DNA of 64,000 nt from Erythrobacter sp. BLCC-B19 (GCF_028621955.1 NZ_CP117516.1:1-64000), one strand, 5' to 3'; shown: positions 16,439-27,000, numbered from the stretch's first letter. The notes: generated by a model not told the origin, from the letters alone. Program-made: numbers and translations.

Positions 16439-17901
16439 CACACGCCCTCCTTTTCATCGGGCGCGTGGGTGGGGAGCGTTTCCTCGCCACCGGGGTTCTG
16501 GGTCGGCCCCGGCGTGATCCCGGCGGTGCGGATCGGTCCGATATCGCCGCGCTTGACGCCATACTCGCCCGGATACGGCGCCTTGCCCATCAGCTTGAGG
16601 ATATACCAGACGCCGATCCCGAAGACGGTGAAATAGACCAGCACGAAGGCGAGCAGCGAGGCGGCCACGGCAGGCGCATCGAGCGGGCTGGCCGCGTCTG
16701 CGGTGCGCAGCAGGCCATAGACCACGAAGGGCTGACGGCCGACTTCGGTGGTGATCCACCCGGCCAGCACGGCGGCAAAGCCGCTCGGCCCCATCAGCAC
16801 CGCCGCGCGGTGCAGCCAGGGCATATCGTAGAGCCGCCCGCGCACCCGGCCCCACAGGCTCCACAGCCCGATCCCCAGCATCGCAAAGCCGATGCCGACC
16901 ATCACGCGGAAGCTCCAGAACACGGTTCCCACCGGCGGCTCCAGTTCATCGGGCACGGTGTCGAGGCCCTTCAGAGGCGCGTTCCAGTCATGCTTGAGGA
17001 TGAAGGACGAGGCCTTGGGGATTTCGATCGCGTAACGCACCGTCTTCGCCTCGCTGTCGGGGATTCCGAACAGGATCAGCGGCGCGCCTTCGGGATGGCT
17101 CTGGTAGTGCCCTTCCATCGCCATGACCTTTGCGGGCTGATGTTCGAGCGTGTTGAGCCCATGCATATCGCCTGCAAAAATCTGCGCCGGGGTGACGATC
17201 GCCGCCATCCACATCGCCATCGAGAACATCTTGCGCGCGTGCGGATTGGCGCGATCCTTGAGCAAGTGCCACGCCCCGACCGCGCCGACAACAAAGGCAG
17301 TGGTGAGGTAGGCCGCCATCACCGTATGGACGAGCCGGTAGGGGAAGCTGGGATTGAAGATGATCTCCATCCAGCTCTCGCCCGGCATGAACTGGCCGTT
17401 CTCGGCGATGAAATAGCCTGCCGGGGTTTGCATCCAGCTGTTGACGCTGAGGATCCAGAAAGCCGAAACGAACGTCCCCAGCGCCACCATCAGCGTCGCG
17501 GCAAAGTGCAGCTTCTTGCCGACCTTGTTCATCCCGAACAGCATCACGCCAAGGAACCCGGCTTCGAGGAAGAAGGCGGTGAGAACTTCGTAGGCCATCA
17601 GCGGCCCGATCACCGGCCCCGCCTTGTCAGAGAACACCGACCAATTGGTGCCGAACTGGTAGGACATGACGATGCCTGAGACGACACCCATCGCAAAGGC
17701 GATGGCGAAGATCTTGAGCCAGTACTTGAACAGGTCGAGGTAGACCGACTTGCCGGTCTTGAGCCACAAGCCCTCGAGAACCGCCAGATAGCTCGCCAAC
17801 CCGATCGAGAAGGCCGGGAAGAAGAAGTGGAAGCTCACCGTAAAGGCAAACTGGATCCGGGCGAGCAGCAAGGCGTCGAGGTTTTCCAACATGACTTGCA
17901 A
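16438..17901 (-). CDS. cydA: Cytochrome bd ubiquinol oxidase subunit I, CIO type
   Basis: 487 residues. It carries the haems (b558, b595, d) and quinol site. Visible are the N-terminal haem-ligand segment RIQFAFTVSFHFFFPAFSIG, the GTNWSVFSD quinol region, and GWITTEVGRQPFVVYG. The Q-loop is short, as in CioA/bd-II-like enzymes rather than the long E. coli CydA form. It is the first gene of a cydA-cydB-DUF2474-DCC operon. The 114 bases between its start and the next gene contain no convincing FNR-type site. Confidence 0.95.
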   Translation of the reverse strand: MQVMLENLDALLLARIQFAFTVSFHFFFPAFSIGLASYLAVLEGLWLKTGKSVYLDLFKYWLKIFAIAFAMGVVSGIVMSYQFGTNWSVFSDKAGPVIGPLMAYEVLTAFFLEAGFLGVMLFGMNKVGKKLHFAATLMVALGTFVSAFWILSVNSWMQTPAGYFIAENGQFMPGESWMEIIFNPSFPYRLVHTVMAAYLTTAFVVGAVGAWHLLKDRANPHARKMFSMAMWMAAIVTPAQIFAGDMHGLNTLEHQPAKVMAMEGHYQSHPEGAPLILFGIPDSEAKTVRYAIEIPKASSFILKHDWNAPLKGLDTVPDELEPPVGTVFWSFRVMVGIGFAMLGIGLWSLWGRVRGRLYDMPWLHRAAVLMGPSGFAAVLAGWITTEVGRQPFVVYGLLRTADAASPLDAPAVAASLLAFVLVYFTVFGIGVWYILKLMGKAPYPGEYGVKRGDIGPIRTAGITPGPTQNPGGEETLPTHAPDEKEGV

Positions 17902-18015
17902 CTAATCCCTTGGCCGCAGCGATCAATTGCAATCACTGCACCGGATATACGGTTTGGGCCCGAAAGGGTTGCACCAGGGCGCCCGAGTGCTGGGAAACCG
18001 GGGTCTGATCGAGGT

Positions 18016-18690
18016 TCAGCTGGTCGTCGGCAATGCCAGGGCCGCGCGCAATCGCCGACGCAGCAACCAGGGTTCAAGCCAGCGGCCGACCAGATAGATC
18101 ACCGCGAACAGCCCGGCCATGAAGTAGGCCTCTTCCGGCGAGTGGCGGCCTTCGTCCTTCTTCTCGTCCTTCTTCTTCGAAGGGTCCTCGGGCGCGGGCG
18201 CGCCGAGGAATACGTCGACAGGGTTGAGCTGCTTGACCGGCTTGGGCTTCTCGTCCTCCTTCTTGGCGGACTTCTCCGATGCCTCGGCGCTCGCGGCATC
18301 CCAGGCATTCAATGCAATCGCCGCCTGCGCAAAGCCGAGGAACAGCAGCGGCGCGAGAAAGCACGCCAGCAGCGCATGGCTGAACAGGTCGAACCGCAGC
18401 ACCGCGCCTGCTCCGGCCCGCTCGACCCACAAACGCCCGCGGGTGAAGGTCGCCAGCTTGTCCTGCGCCGCCGGGTTGTGCTTGGAATAGGTGAGCGCCC
18501 CTGCCTCTTGCGACATGGTCGTGCCGGTGGTGCGGAGCAGCGGATCGATCCGCGCAAAGGCTTCCTCGGCCGAAAGCGCCGGATCAATCGGCACGGCGCC
18601 GCGCACGCGCCAGATATTGTCGATCAGCGGCAGTTTGATGCCTGCCATTGTCGGCACCCCCGGCCCTAGGCTGCCCGCGACCCCGCTCAC
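18016..18690 (-). CDS. Two-helix membrane protein, partner of the sterol-desaturase-like gene
   Basis: 224 residues from the GTG at 18690, which overlaps the upstream gene stop as GTGA; ATG 18648 (MAGIKLPLID) is equally plausible. Two membrane helices (about 107-130 and 188-212) flank a highly charged Lys/Asp/Glu-rich loop (SEKSAKKEDEKPKPVK...DPSKKKDEKKDEG). I do not recognise the family. Coupling to the desaturase-like gene suggests a shared membrane process. Confidence 0.7.
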   Translation of the reverse strand: MSGVAGSLGPGVPTMAGIKLPLIDNIWRVRGAVPIDPALSAEEAFARIDPLLRTTGTTMSQEAGALTYSKHNPAAQDKLATFTRGRLWVERAGAGAVLRFDLFSHALLACFLAPLLFLGFAQAAIALNAWDAASAEASEKSAKKEDEKPKPVKQLNPVDVFLGAPAPEDPSKKKDEKKDEGRHSPEEAYFMAGLFAVIYLVGRWLEPWLLRRRLRAALALPTTS

Positions 18691-19721
18691 TCCGCCGGTT
18701 CCAGATGGGCCGGTTCCAGACGGGCCGGTTCCGGATGGGCAGCACCAGCGCCCCCACCGAACCGCCGCGCCAGCGCTGCCTTGGTCGAGCGCCAGCCTTC
18801 ACGGAAGGGGAAGACCATCGTCTCGGCAATATCCATCCGCCGCCCGTCTTCCATCCCGAGCAGTTCCGCCTCGCCATCGACGCAGGTGCCGAACATCCGG
18901 TCCCAGATGATCCAGGTGCCGGAGTAATTGCTGCGGGTCGCCTCGTAATCGCGCGAGTGGTGCACCGAGTGATGCTCGGTGGTGTTGAAGATGAAGCGCC
19001 ACCAGCGCGGGGTGTTGAAGCGCACGTTGATGTGCTGGTAGATCCCCACCGTCATGCCGATGGCCCCCGCGAGCAGGAAGGCGCGCGGCAGGAAGTCGAA
19101 CAGCCCGCCGATCCCCAGTCCGATCAGAAACAGCTCGACCGGATTGCCGACCGCGCCCTTGTTGATGTTCAATTGGGTGATGTAGTGGTGCGGCGCGTGG
19201 GTCAGCCACAGCGGGTACCAGTTGTGCATCGCGCGGTGCATCCAGTACTGGCCGAAGTCGAAGATCATCGAGATCAGCACCGCCTGCACCAGCAGCGGCA
19301 GGCCGGTGAACCAGCTGAACTTGTCCCAATCGAACGCGCCCTGCACCGCACGGATGATCGCGCCGTCGCCGATATAGGCATCGACCATGCCCACCAGCGT
19401 CATGCCCATGCCGACATAAAAGGCGTCGGTGGCGAACTCCTTCCAAGTCAGCTGCCAGCTTTCATAGCGCGGGTTCACCCATTCGAGCGCGAGCAGCAGG
19501 ATCAGCCAGCCGAGCCGGATGGCGATGGCGGTCGAAGCGACCGCGAGCCAGTTGGGTGCGTAGTACCAGAACCCGATCGCCGCGAAGAGCATCACCGGCT
19601 GGAACCAGGTGAAGACGAACTGCTTGATCGGCCCGCCCTCAACCCGGCCGATGTTCTCCCAACCCACCGTGACGGGGGCATCTGCTCCGATGATCCGCTT
19701 GCCTACCTGTACGCCGGCCAT
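18687..19721 (-). CDS. Sterol desaturase / fatty acid hydroxylase family di-iron enzyme
   Basis: 344 residues with several membrane helices. All histidine boxes of the family are present: YWMHRAMHN, THAPHH and HHSVHHSRD, which bind two irons for O2-dependent hydroxylation or desaturation of a lipid. Substrate is unknown; in sphingomonads, carotenoid, hopanoid or fatty acid targets are possible. The extreme C-terminus is a repeat of (A/H)xLEPA encoded by tandem 15-base units at about 18699-18740. The ATG at 19721 is used; it overlaps the next gene by 4 bases. Confidence 0.88.
   Translation of the reverse strand: MAGVQVGKRIIGADAPVTVGWENIGRVEGGPIKQFVFTWFQPVMLFAAIGFWYYAPNWLAVASTAIAIRLGWLILLLALEWVNPRYESWQLTWKEFATDAFYVGMGMTLVGMVDAYIGDGAIIRAVQGAFDWDKFSWFTGLPLLVQAVLISMIFDFGQYWMHRAMHNWYPLWLTHAPHHYITQLNINKGAVGNPVELFLIGLGIGGLFDFLPRAFLLAGAIGMTVGIYQHINVRFNTPRWWRFIFNTTEHHSVHHSRDYEATRSNYSGTWIIWDRMFGTCVDGEAELLGMEDGRRMDIAETMVFPFREGWRSTKAALARRFGGGAGAAHPEPARLEPAHLEPAE
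18699..18740. repeat. Tandem 15-base repeats at the 3' end of the desaturase-like gene
   Basis: Near-identical units GCCGGTTCCAGATGG occur about three times and encode the C-terminal EPARLEPAHLEPAE tail. Such tracts can vary in length by slippage. Confidence 0.7.
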
Positions 19722-19775
19722 GGTGCACTCCAGTCGAGAGTCTCTCGGTTAATTGCGTCATGAAAGCCATGGCGA

Positions 19776-19791
19776 CCTCGCGCGCGCGAGG
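19776..19791. repeat. Perfect 16-bp palindrome
   Basis: CCTCGCGCGCGCGAGG lies 55-70 bases upstream of the desaturase-like gene and about 70 bases past the response regulator stop. It could be an operator for the former or a terminator hairpin for the latter. Confidence 0.45.
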
Positions 19792-19858
19792 AAGTGGGCA
19801 AATGACGTAGAGTTCTGCGACCCGATGCGAGGCACTTGAAATGTGGAGAAAAAACCAA

Positions 19859-20770
19859 TCAGTCAGTCATGTGGCGAACGGCGATTGCGGTCGCCGCTGC
19901 GCGGGTTTCGACCCCGAGTTTGCGGAACACCTGTTCAAGGTGCTTGTTCACCGTGCGCGGGCTTATACCAAGGATCTCGCTGATTGTCTTGTTGGTCTTG
20001 CCATAGCTGACCCACAGCAGCACTTCGGCCTCGCGCCGGGTGAGGCCGCCATGCTTCTGGAGCTGGATGATCTTGCCATCCTCACGCACTTCGCTGACCC
20101 GGATCAGCGCTTCGCCGGGGCGGTCGCTTTCGACCGGTGCAAGATCGATTTCGAAGGCACCCACCGAAACGCGCAGGCCCGCTCCGGGCTGACCTGGATC
20201 GGCCGCCAGCAAGGTCTGGGCCGCGCCCACCAAGGCTAGGGGAAGCGCGCGGCTTTCGGGTGTCCAGGCTGGGTCGACCTCGACAAACAGCGCCTCGGCC
20301 TGCGGCGTGCACCAGACCAGCGCTGCATCGGCATCCAGCGCGACGAGGCTGCGTCCAGCCAGCCCCAGCGCGAGGCGCGAGCGATAGGTCGTGCGAGCGT
20401 TGGCGAGGTGGACGCGGATACGCGCCAGCAGTTCCTCGATCACCACCGGCTTGCGCACATAATCGACCCCGCCGGTTTGCAGCGCGGCGACCACGTGCTC
20501 GGGATCGGTGAGGCCGGTCATGAAGATCACCGGGATATGCGCCGTTGCCGGATTGCGCTTGATCGCCTGCGTTGTCTCGATCCCCGTCATTCCGGGCATC
20601 ACGGCATCCATCAGGATCAGATCGGGCTGCACCTCGGCAAGCAATTCAAGGCTCGCCGCGCCGCTCCGGGCGATCAGCACGGTCATGTCTTCGGACGTCA
20701 GGGTATCGACCAGGAACCGCAGCGATTCCGGGCTGTCGTCGACGACTAGGATGCAGTCCTTAGCGCGCAT
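19859..20770 (-). CDS. LuxR-type response regulator
   Basis: 303 residues. An N-terminal receiver (VVDDSPES; phospho-acceptor Asp55 in LILMDAVMPG; conserved RKP lysine) is joined by a degenerate sensor-like middle region to a C-terminal LuxR/FixJ helix-turn-helix (GGLTRREAEVLLWVSYGKTNKTISEILGISPRTVNKHLEQVFRKLGV). It is therefore a DNA-binding output for the kinase encoded immediately upstream. ATG 20770 overlaps the kinase gene by 11 bases; an upstream ATG at 20791 is less likely. It is the last gene of the guanidine/urea operon. Confidence 0.9.
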   Translation of the reverse strand: MRAKDCILVVDDSPESLRFLVDTLTSEDMTVLIARSGAASLELLAEVQPDLILMDAVMPGMTGIETTQAIKRNPATAHIPVIFMTGLTDPEHVVAALQTGGVDYVRKPVVIEELLARIRVHLANARTTYRSRLALGLAGRSLVALDADAALVWCTPQAEALFVEVDPAWTPESRALPLALVGAAQTLLAADPGQPGAGLRVSVGAFEIDLAPVESDRPGEALIRVSEVREDGKIIQLQKHGGLTRREAEVLLWVSYGKTNKTISEILGISPRTVNKHLEQVFRKLGVETRAAATAIAVRHMTD

Positions 20771-22238
20771 GAGAGACCGCCGTCTTGGCAAGTTGTGCGA
20801 GCGCCTTCAAGTCGAAGCTGTCGAGCGTGACGCGCATTCGGTCAGCCAGCGGCGCTGTCTCCGGGGCGAGCGCGGCCAGCGCGTCGATCTCGGCCTCGAT
20901 CGCGCGCACGTGACCGATACGCACCAGTCGCTCGATCTCGGAACAGTGGCGGGAAAGGTCGGGCACAATGCCGACCGGAAAGCTTGGCACGGCGGCATCC
21001 GCGCTGGCAGGTGGAGGCACCGCGCTGCCAGCACGCAACCATTCGAGCCCGAGCTCGCCCGCAATCACATCGAGCAGCACGGTAAAGTCAAAAGGCTTCA
21101 TCACGAAGGTGTTGTTCGCCGGGCCATCGTCGCGCCGCGCTGCGCTGTCAGGAGCCTCGCCCGAGAGCATGACGATCTTGAGCAACGCACCGTGACGGCG
21201 GCGCAGGCGTGCGGCAATGTCCCAGCCGGACTCCTCGCCCAGCGCCACATCGCACAGCACCAGATCGGGCTGCACCTGCGCTGCCAGAGCCAGACCGGTC
21301 TCGCCATCCGTGGCGGTGCGCACTTGAAAGCCGAGCGGTTCGAGCAGGCCGCGCACCATCGCCAGATGCGCGGTGTCGTCGTCGATCACCACGATCCAGC
21401 GCTCGCGCCCGATATAGCCGGTGACCGCGCCTGCCTCGGGCGCAGGGTCGGTCGGCGGGGTGAGCGGCTGCGAGAGCATCAGCCGCACGGTGAAGCGCGA
21501 CCCTGCGCCGGGGGTGCTCTCAAGCGTGATCTCGCCGCCCATGATGTGCACCAGCGCCTGCGTGATGGCGAGCCCGAGCCCGACGCCCGCGCGCTCTCCT
21601 GCGGCACCACCGACGCGCTCGAAGGGAGCAAAGATGCGGGCCGCGTCCTCGGGCGCGATGCCGATGCCGGTGTCGATCACGCTGAAAGTGGCCAGCTGGT
21701 TGCGATACTCGACCTTGAGCGTCACCATCCCGTGATCGGTGAACTTGATCGCATTGGCGATGAGGTTGATCAGCACCTGCCGCAGGCGCTTGGGATCGGC
21801 ATGGACGAACTCGGGCAGGCCCGGCGGGTGATCGAGCACGAGAGCGATGCCCTTGGCCTCGGCCTGCAACTGCATCATGTCGACCAGTTGCCGCAGGAAC
21901 TCGGGGAAGCGCATCGCCTCGCGGTTCAGCTTCAGCGCCCCGCCCTCGACCTGCGCAATATCGAGCAGCCCTTCGACCAGATGCGCCAGATGTTCAGCGC
22001 TGCGGCGGATCACGCGGGCAGCGGCGAGCGCGTCCTTGCCCTCGCCGCGTTCGATCAGCTGGGCATAGCCGTAGATCGCATTGAGCGGCGAGCGGATCTC
22101 GTGGCTGACACTGGCGAGGAAGCGGGTCTTGGCCTCGTTGGCCGCCTCGGCAGCGGTCAAGCGCGCGATCAGCTCCGCATCAGCCGAGGCAGGCTCGCTG
22201 CCCCCGCTGCGCAGCCAGTCGATGATCCGCCCCGCCAT
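20760..22238 (-). CDS. Hybrid sensor histidine kinase
   Basis: 492 residues with no membrane segment. Order: short N-terminus, HisKA dimerisation domain with His46 (SVSHEIRSPLNAIYGYAQL), HATPase domain (LRQVLINLIANAIKFTDHG, DTGIGI, GVGLGLAITQALV), then a receiver (IDDDTAHLAMV, Asp in LVLCDVALGEESG) and a helical C-terminal tail. It is cytosolic, so it probably senses an internal signal or a partner protein. ATG 22238 starts 4 bases after the allophanate hydrolase stop, which ties it to nitrogen metabolism. Confidence 0.92.
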   Translation of the reverse strand: MAGRIIDWLRSGGSEPASADAELIARLTAAEAANEAKTRFLASVSHEIRSPLNAIYGYAQLIERGEGKDALAAARVIRRSAEHLAHLVEGLLDIAQVEGGALKLNREAMRFPEFLRQLVDMMQLQAEAKGIALVLDHPPGLPEFVHADPKRLRQVLINLIANAIKFTDHGMVTLKVEYRNQLATFSVIDTGIGIAPEDAARIFAPFERVGGAAGERAGVGLGLAITQALVHIMGGEITLESTPGAGSRFTVRLMLSQPLTPPTDPAPEAGAVTGYIGRERWIVVIDDDTAHLAMVRGLLEPLGFQVRTATDGETGLALAAQVQPDLVLCDVALGEESGWDIAARLRRRHGALLKIVMLSGEAPDSAARRDDGPANNTFVMKPFDFTVLLDVIAGELGLEWLRAGSAVPPPASADAAVPSFPVGIVPDLSRHCSEIERLVRIGHVRAIEAEIDALAALAPETAPLADRMRVTLDSFDLKALAQLAKTAVSHAR

Positions 22239-22242
22239 TGGT

Positions 22243-24009
22243 TCACCGCGACGCGATATAGGCGCGCCAGCCGCCGAGGTGGGTGATGTCCTCGGCACCG
22301 GCCAGCGCGCGCGGTTCGGCGACGAAGCCCTTGACGCTCGAACCATCGGCAAGCGTGACCGTGCCGATCGCGAGTGGTGGGGGAACCTCGGCCACGAAGC
22401 TGCCGAAGCTCGCCATGTCGAGCTCATAGACCTCCAGCGCGATGGCCGCGCCGTCTTCGGCGTGCACCAGCGCGGGCTTGGGCGGCACGGAATCGGCCAT
22501 GGCATAGAGCCGGTAGGTGGGCGCGGTCTCGAACGCTCCCACAAAGGTCGCGTTGCGGCTGGTCAGCTGCCAGTGCAGCGGCATCCCTTCGAGGTGGGCG
22601 CCAACGACGGCGAGTTTGACGGTGTCCATGTGCTCTCCAAGGTCAAGCGGTGGCGGGGGCGGCAAGGCGGCTGAGGTCAGATAGGCACCCGCGAGCGCGA
22701 TCAGGGCTTTGTCGCTATGGGCCGGGCCGATGAAGGTGATGCCGAAGCCCGTGTTGTTGGATTTCGCCCCGGCGGGCACGGCAACCGCGGCCATATCCAA
22801 CAGATTGACGAAGTTGGTGTAGCGACCGAGATTGCTGTTGAGCGCGATCGGCGCTTCCAGCAGTTCGGCCACCCGGTAGCTCGTGCCGGTAGTCGGGAAG
22901 GCGAGCGCATCGACCGCGTCCCACATCGCCTCGGCGACCCGCGTCAGTTCGGCCAGACGATAGATCCCGTTCCACAGCTCGGTCGCCAGCATCGTTCGGC
23001 CCGGCGCGATCACCTCGCGCACCACCGGGTCGATCGCGAGCGGATTGCTCTCGAGCAGCGATGCGATGGCCGCGGTGCGTTCGGCCACCCAAGGGCCGCC
23101 ATAGAGCAGTTGCGCCGCTTCGAGCAGCGGATCGATGTCGATCGCGACGATCTCGTAATCCTGCGCCAGCGCGGCAAGCGCGCCTTCGTACAGATACTCG
23201 GCTTCGACATCGCCGAAGAACTGCCGCTGGTCGCGGCGCGGCACACCGATGCGCCTGCCCCCAAGCGGAATATTGGCAGTCGGACGCGACCAGGCATCCT
23301 GCGCATCGAAGCCCGCCAGCACGCCATCGACCAGAGCTGCATCCTCAAGCCGGTCGGCAAACACCGTGATGCAATCGAGCGAGCGGCAGGCCGGAACCAG
23401 CCCTTGCGTGCTCCACCGGCCCTTGGTCGGTTTCAGCCCCACCAGATGATTGAACGCCGCTGGCACCCGCCCCGACCCCGCCGTATCCGTGCCCAGCGCA
23501 AAGGCCACCAGCCCCGCCGCGACCGCCACCGCGCTGCCCGAGCTCGATCCGCCGCTGACATAATCGCGGTTATAGGCGTTGCGAGGGATGCCATAGGGGC
23601 TGCGGGTGCCCACCAGCCCGGTCGCGAATTGATCGAGATTGGTCTTGCCCACGCAAATCGCACCCGCCGCCTTCAGCCGCTCGATCACGGTGGCCGAGCG
23701 CTCGGGCTGATAGGCAAAGGCCGGGCAGGCAGCGGTCGTCTCCAACCCGGCGACATCGATATTGTCCTTGGCCGCGAAAGGAACACCCGCAAGCGGCAGG
23801 TGCTCACCTGCTGCAATCCGCGCGTCGATAGCCGCCGCCGCCTTGCGCAAGGCCGCCGGATCAGCGCGCGCAATCCAAACCTGTGGCTGATGCGCGTCGT
23901 AGGCGGCCAGCCGCGCGAGCGTCTCCTCCATCACCGCCAGCGCGCTGGCTGCGCCGCAACTGACAGCCTGCGCAATCGCACCGGCGCTCTGACGGGTCAG
24001 GCCGCTCAT
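22243..24009 (-). CDS. atzF: Allophanate hydrolase
   Basis: 588 residues. It hydrolyses allophanate to ammonia and CO2, the final step after urea or guanidine carboxylation. The amidase-signature catalytic triad is visible: Lys in VPFAAKDNIDVAG, and the serines of VSGGSSSGSAVAVAAG. The C-terminal domain beyond about residue 460 matches the second domain of AtzF-type enzymes. ATG 24009 overlaps the carboxylase stop (ATGA). It completes a carboxylase-hydrolase pair. Confidence 0.95.
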   Translation of the reverse strand: MSGLTRQSAGAIAQAVSCGAASALAVMEETLARLAAYDAHQPQVWIARADPAALRKAAAAIDARIAAGEHLPLAGVPFAAKDNIDVAGLETTAACPAFAYQPERSATVIERLKAAGAICVGKTNLDQFATGLVGTRSPYGIPRNAYNRDYVSGGSSSGSAVAVAAGLVAFALGTDTAGSGRVPAAFNHLVGLKPTKGRWSTQGLVPACRSLDCITVFADRLEDAALVDGVLAGFDAQDAWSRPTANIPLGGRRIGVPRRDQRQFFGDVEAEYLYEGALAALAQDYEIVAIDIDPLLEAAQLLYGGPWVAERTAAIASLLESNPLAIDPVVREVIAPGRTMLATELWNGIYRLAELTRVAEAMWDAVDALAFPTTGTSYRVAELLEAPIALNSNLGRYTNFVNLLDMAAVAVPAGAKSNNTGFGITFIGPAHSDKALIALAGAYLTSAALPPPPPLDLGEHMDTVKLAVVGAHLEGMPLHWQLTSRNATFVGAFETAPTYRLYAMADSVPPKPALVHAEDGAAIALEVYELDMASFGSFVAEVPPPLAIGTVTLADGSSVKGFVAEPRALAGAEDITHLGGWRAYIASR

Positions 24010-27000
24010 GCCTCCCTCCGCAGCGCCAGCATCGGCGCGCCGGGGGAAACCGACTGGCCTTGCGCGATATAGACCGCCTCCACCGTGCCAGTGGCTGGCG
24101 CCTCGAATGGACATTCCATCTTCATCGCCTCGATCACCGCGATGACCTCGCCCTCGGTCACGCTGTCGCCGGGGCCGACGAGCAGCTTCCACAAGGAGCC
24201 GCCAAAGGGCGCTTCGATGAGATCCGCGCCTTCGGGCACCTCGATGGCCGCTGCATCGCCGGCGCCGCTGTCCGCGCCGAGCAGCGCGCTGACCCGGTCG
24301 AACTCGCCGCTGGCTTCCCACGCGGCGCGTTCAGCATCGAAGGCGGCCTGACGGGTTGCTTCGAAGGCGGCGATGCTGGCCGCATTATCCGCGAGAAAGG
24401 CGCGGTAATCGGCGAGGCGGAAGGTCGTCTCCTCGATCCGGATCGACCGCCGTCCATGAGGAAAATCGCGCCGCCAATCGGCCAGTTCCTCCGCGCTGAC
24501 GGGGAAGAAGCGGATCTGGTCGAAGAACCGCAGCAGCCAAGGCTTGCCCTGCGTGAAGGCGTCTGTTTGCCGGTGCGTGTTCCACACCTGAATGGTGCGC
24601 CCGAACAGCTGGTAACCGCCCGGCCCTTCCATGCCATAGATGCACATATAGGCCCCGCCGATCCCCACCACATTGGGCGGGGTCCAGGTGCGCGCGGGGT
24701 TGTATTTGGTGGTGACCAGGCGGTGGCGCGGATCGACCGGGGTCGCCACCGGAGCACCCAGATAGACGTCCCCCAAGCCTAGAACCAGGTAGCTCGCATC
24801 GAAGATCAAATCCTCGACCGCCTGCACGTCCGCCAAGCCGTTGATGCGGCGGATGAATTCGATGTTGTCCGGGCACCACGGCGCATCGTCGCGCACTGCG
24901 GCGATGTATTTGTCGATGGTCTCCTGCGTCGCCGGATCGCGCCAGCTCAAGGGCAGGTGGACGATGCGCGAGGGTGCCTCGAAGTCGGCCAGATCGCCCA
25001 TCGCCTCCTCGCACCCCATCAGCGCCGCGAGCGCACCGGCCTGATCGAGCAGTTCGCCGTCGAAATGCAATTGCAGCGAGCGGATGCCGGGGGTGATGTC
25101 GATCACGCCGGGCAGTGCCATCGCTTCAAGCGCTTGCATCAGCGCGTGGATGCGGATCCGCAGCTCGATGTCGAGCACGATCGGCCCGTATTCGACGAGG
25201 ATGTTGCGATCCCCCTGCTGGCGGTAGGTGGTCTTGGGCCGTGCGCCCTGTTCAGGCAGTTCAGCCAGCACCGCACGCAGCTCCGGGGCGGGCTGCGCAG
25301 CCGCATCATCGTGCTGGCACACCCCTGCCCGCGCGGCTGCCATCGCCGCGTCAATTCCGACAGGCACAAAGCGCAAGCGGTCATCGGGCGCGAGTTGGCC
25401 GACCTTCCACAGATCCGCCGCGATCACCGTGAAGGGGCAGACGAACCCCCCGAGCGACGGCCCGTCCGGCCCGAGGATGATCGGCATATCCCCGGTGAAG
25501 TCGACCGCACCGATCGCATAGGGATTGTCGTGGATGTTCGAGGGATGCAGCCCCGCCTCGCCCCCGTCGCGCCGTGCCCATTCGGGCTTGGGGCCGACAA
25601 GGCGCACACCGGTGCGGTTGGAGTTGTAATGCACCTGCCATTCGGCCGCGAGGAAAGCGTCGATATCGGCAGGCGTGAAGAAATCGGGCGCGCCGTGAGG
25701 GCCATAGAGCACCCGCAGCTCCCATGTCCGGCCCAGCTTAGGCAGGCTTGCTGCCACCCCCTCGCCGACCGTGCCCGACCCCAGATGCAGCACATCGCCC
25801 GCCACCAACGCGCGCGCGGCAGGACCGCCGAACTGGCCGAGCGCGAAGGTCGCCGCTGACCCCAGATAGGGCACCACATCAAGCCCGCCTGCGATCAGGA
25901 TGTAGCCGCGCATCCCCCCGCCGCTCGCGCGGCCCATCGCGAGGGACTGCCCGGCGGCGACATCGAGCGCCTCGCCGCGCGGGGCTGGCGCACCGTCAAT
26001 CGTCGCGCCGAATTCGGCTCCGGTGAGGCAGATTCTGGCCGGTGCCTCGAACAGCAGAGTCGGGCCGCTGGCGGTAATCTCGATCCCGGCCATGCCTTCG
26101 GGATTGCCGAGGATGAGATTGCCGAGCCGGAAGCTCTTGTCATCCATCGGCCCGCTCGGGGGAACGCCGACGTTCCACAGGCCAAGCCGTCCGGGCCAGT
26201 CCTGCACCGAGCTGGCCGTGCCCCCCGCGATCACCCGGATCGCGCGGCGGTGGTAGGCGACCGCGTCGAGCATCCGTGTCGAAACCGCGCCGCTGGTGAA
26301 GCCCGGCGCACGCACGACCTCGCGCAGCCAGCGCAGGTTGGTCTCGATCCCGTCAATCCGCGAGGCATCGAGCGCGGCCTGCATCTTGGCGATGGCCGCC
26401 TCGCGGGTCTCTGCGCGCGTGATGAGCTTGGCCAGCATCGGATCGTAGAAGGCGCTGACCTCGCTGCCCGCCATCACCCAGGTCTCGGCGCGGATGTCGG
26501 TGGGGAACTGGACGTTGGTGAGCGTGCCGGTGGTCGGGCGATAGTCCATCGCCGGGTCTTCGGCATAGAGCCGCACCTGCACGCTATGCCCCTGTGTGAC
26601 CGGCGCGGGGGCATCAAGCATGGCGAAATCGCCCGCCGCGCCGCGGATCATCCACTCCACCAGATCAATACCCGTCACCTCCTCGGTGACGCCGTGTTCC
26701 ACCTGAAGCCGGGTGTTCATCTCGAGGAAGAAGAAATCCTCGCGGCTCGCATCGTAGAGGAACTCGACGGTGCCCGCCGAGAGGTATTGCGCCGCCTCGC
26801 CGAGCCTGACGGCGGCGGCAATCAACTCGGCCCGCGTGGTATCGGAGAGGCAGGGTGCCGGGGCTTCTTCGACCACCTTCTGGTTGCGACGCTGCAGGGA
26901 GCAATCGCGCTCGCCCAGCGCCATCACCCGGCCCGTGCCATCGCCGAAGATCTGCACCTCAAGATGCCGCGCGCGGGCGACATAGCGTTCAAGGAACACC

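Noticed and set aside
17902..18015. FNR/FixK box upstream of cydA
   Set aside because: No TTGAT-N4-ATCAA; the GATCAATTGCAATCA string has the wrong spacing.
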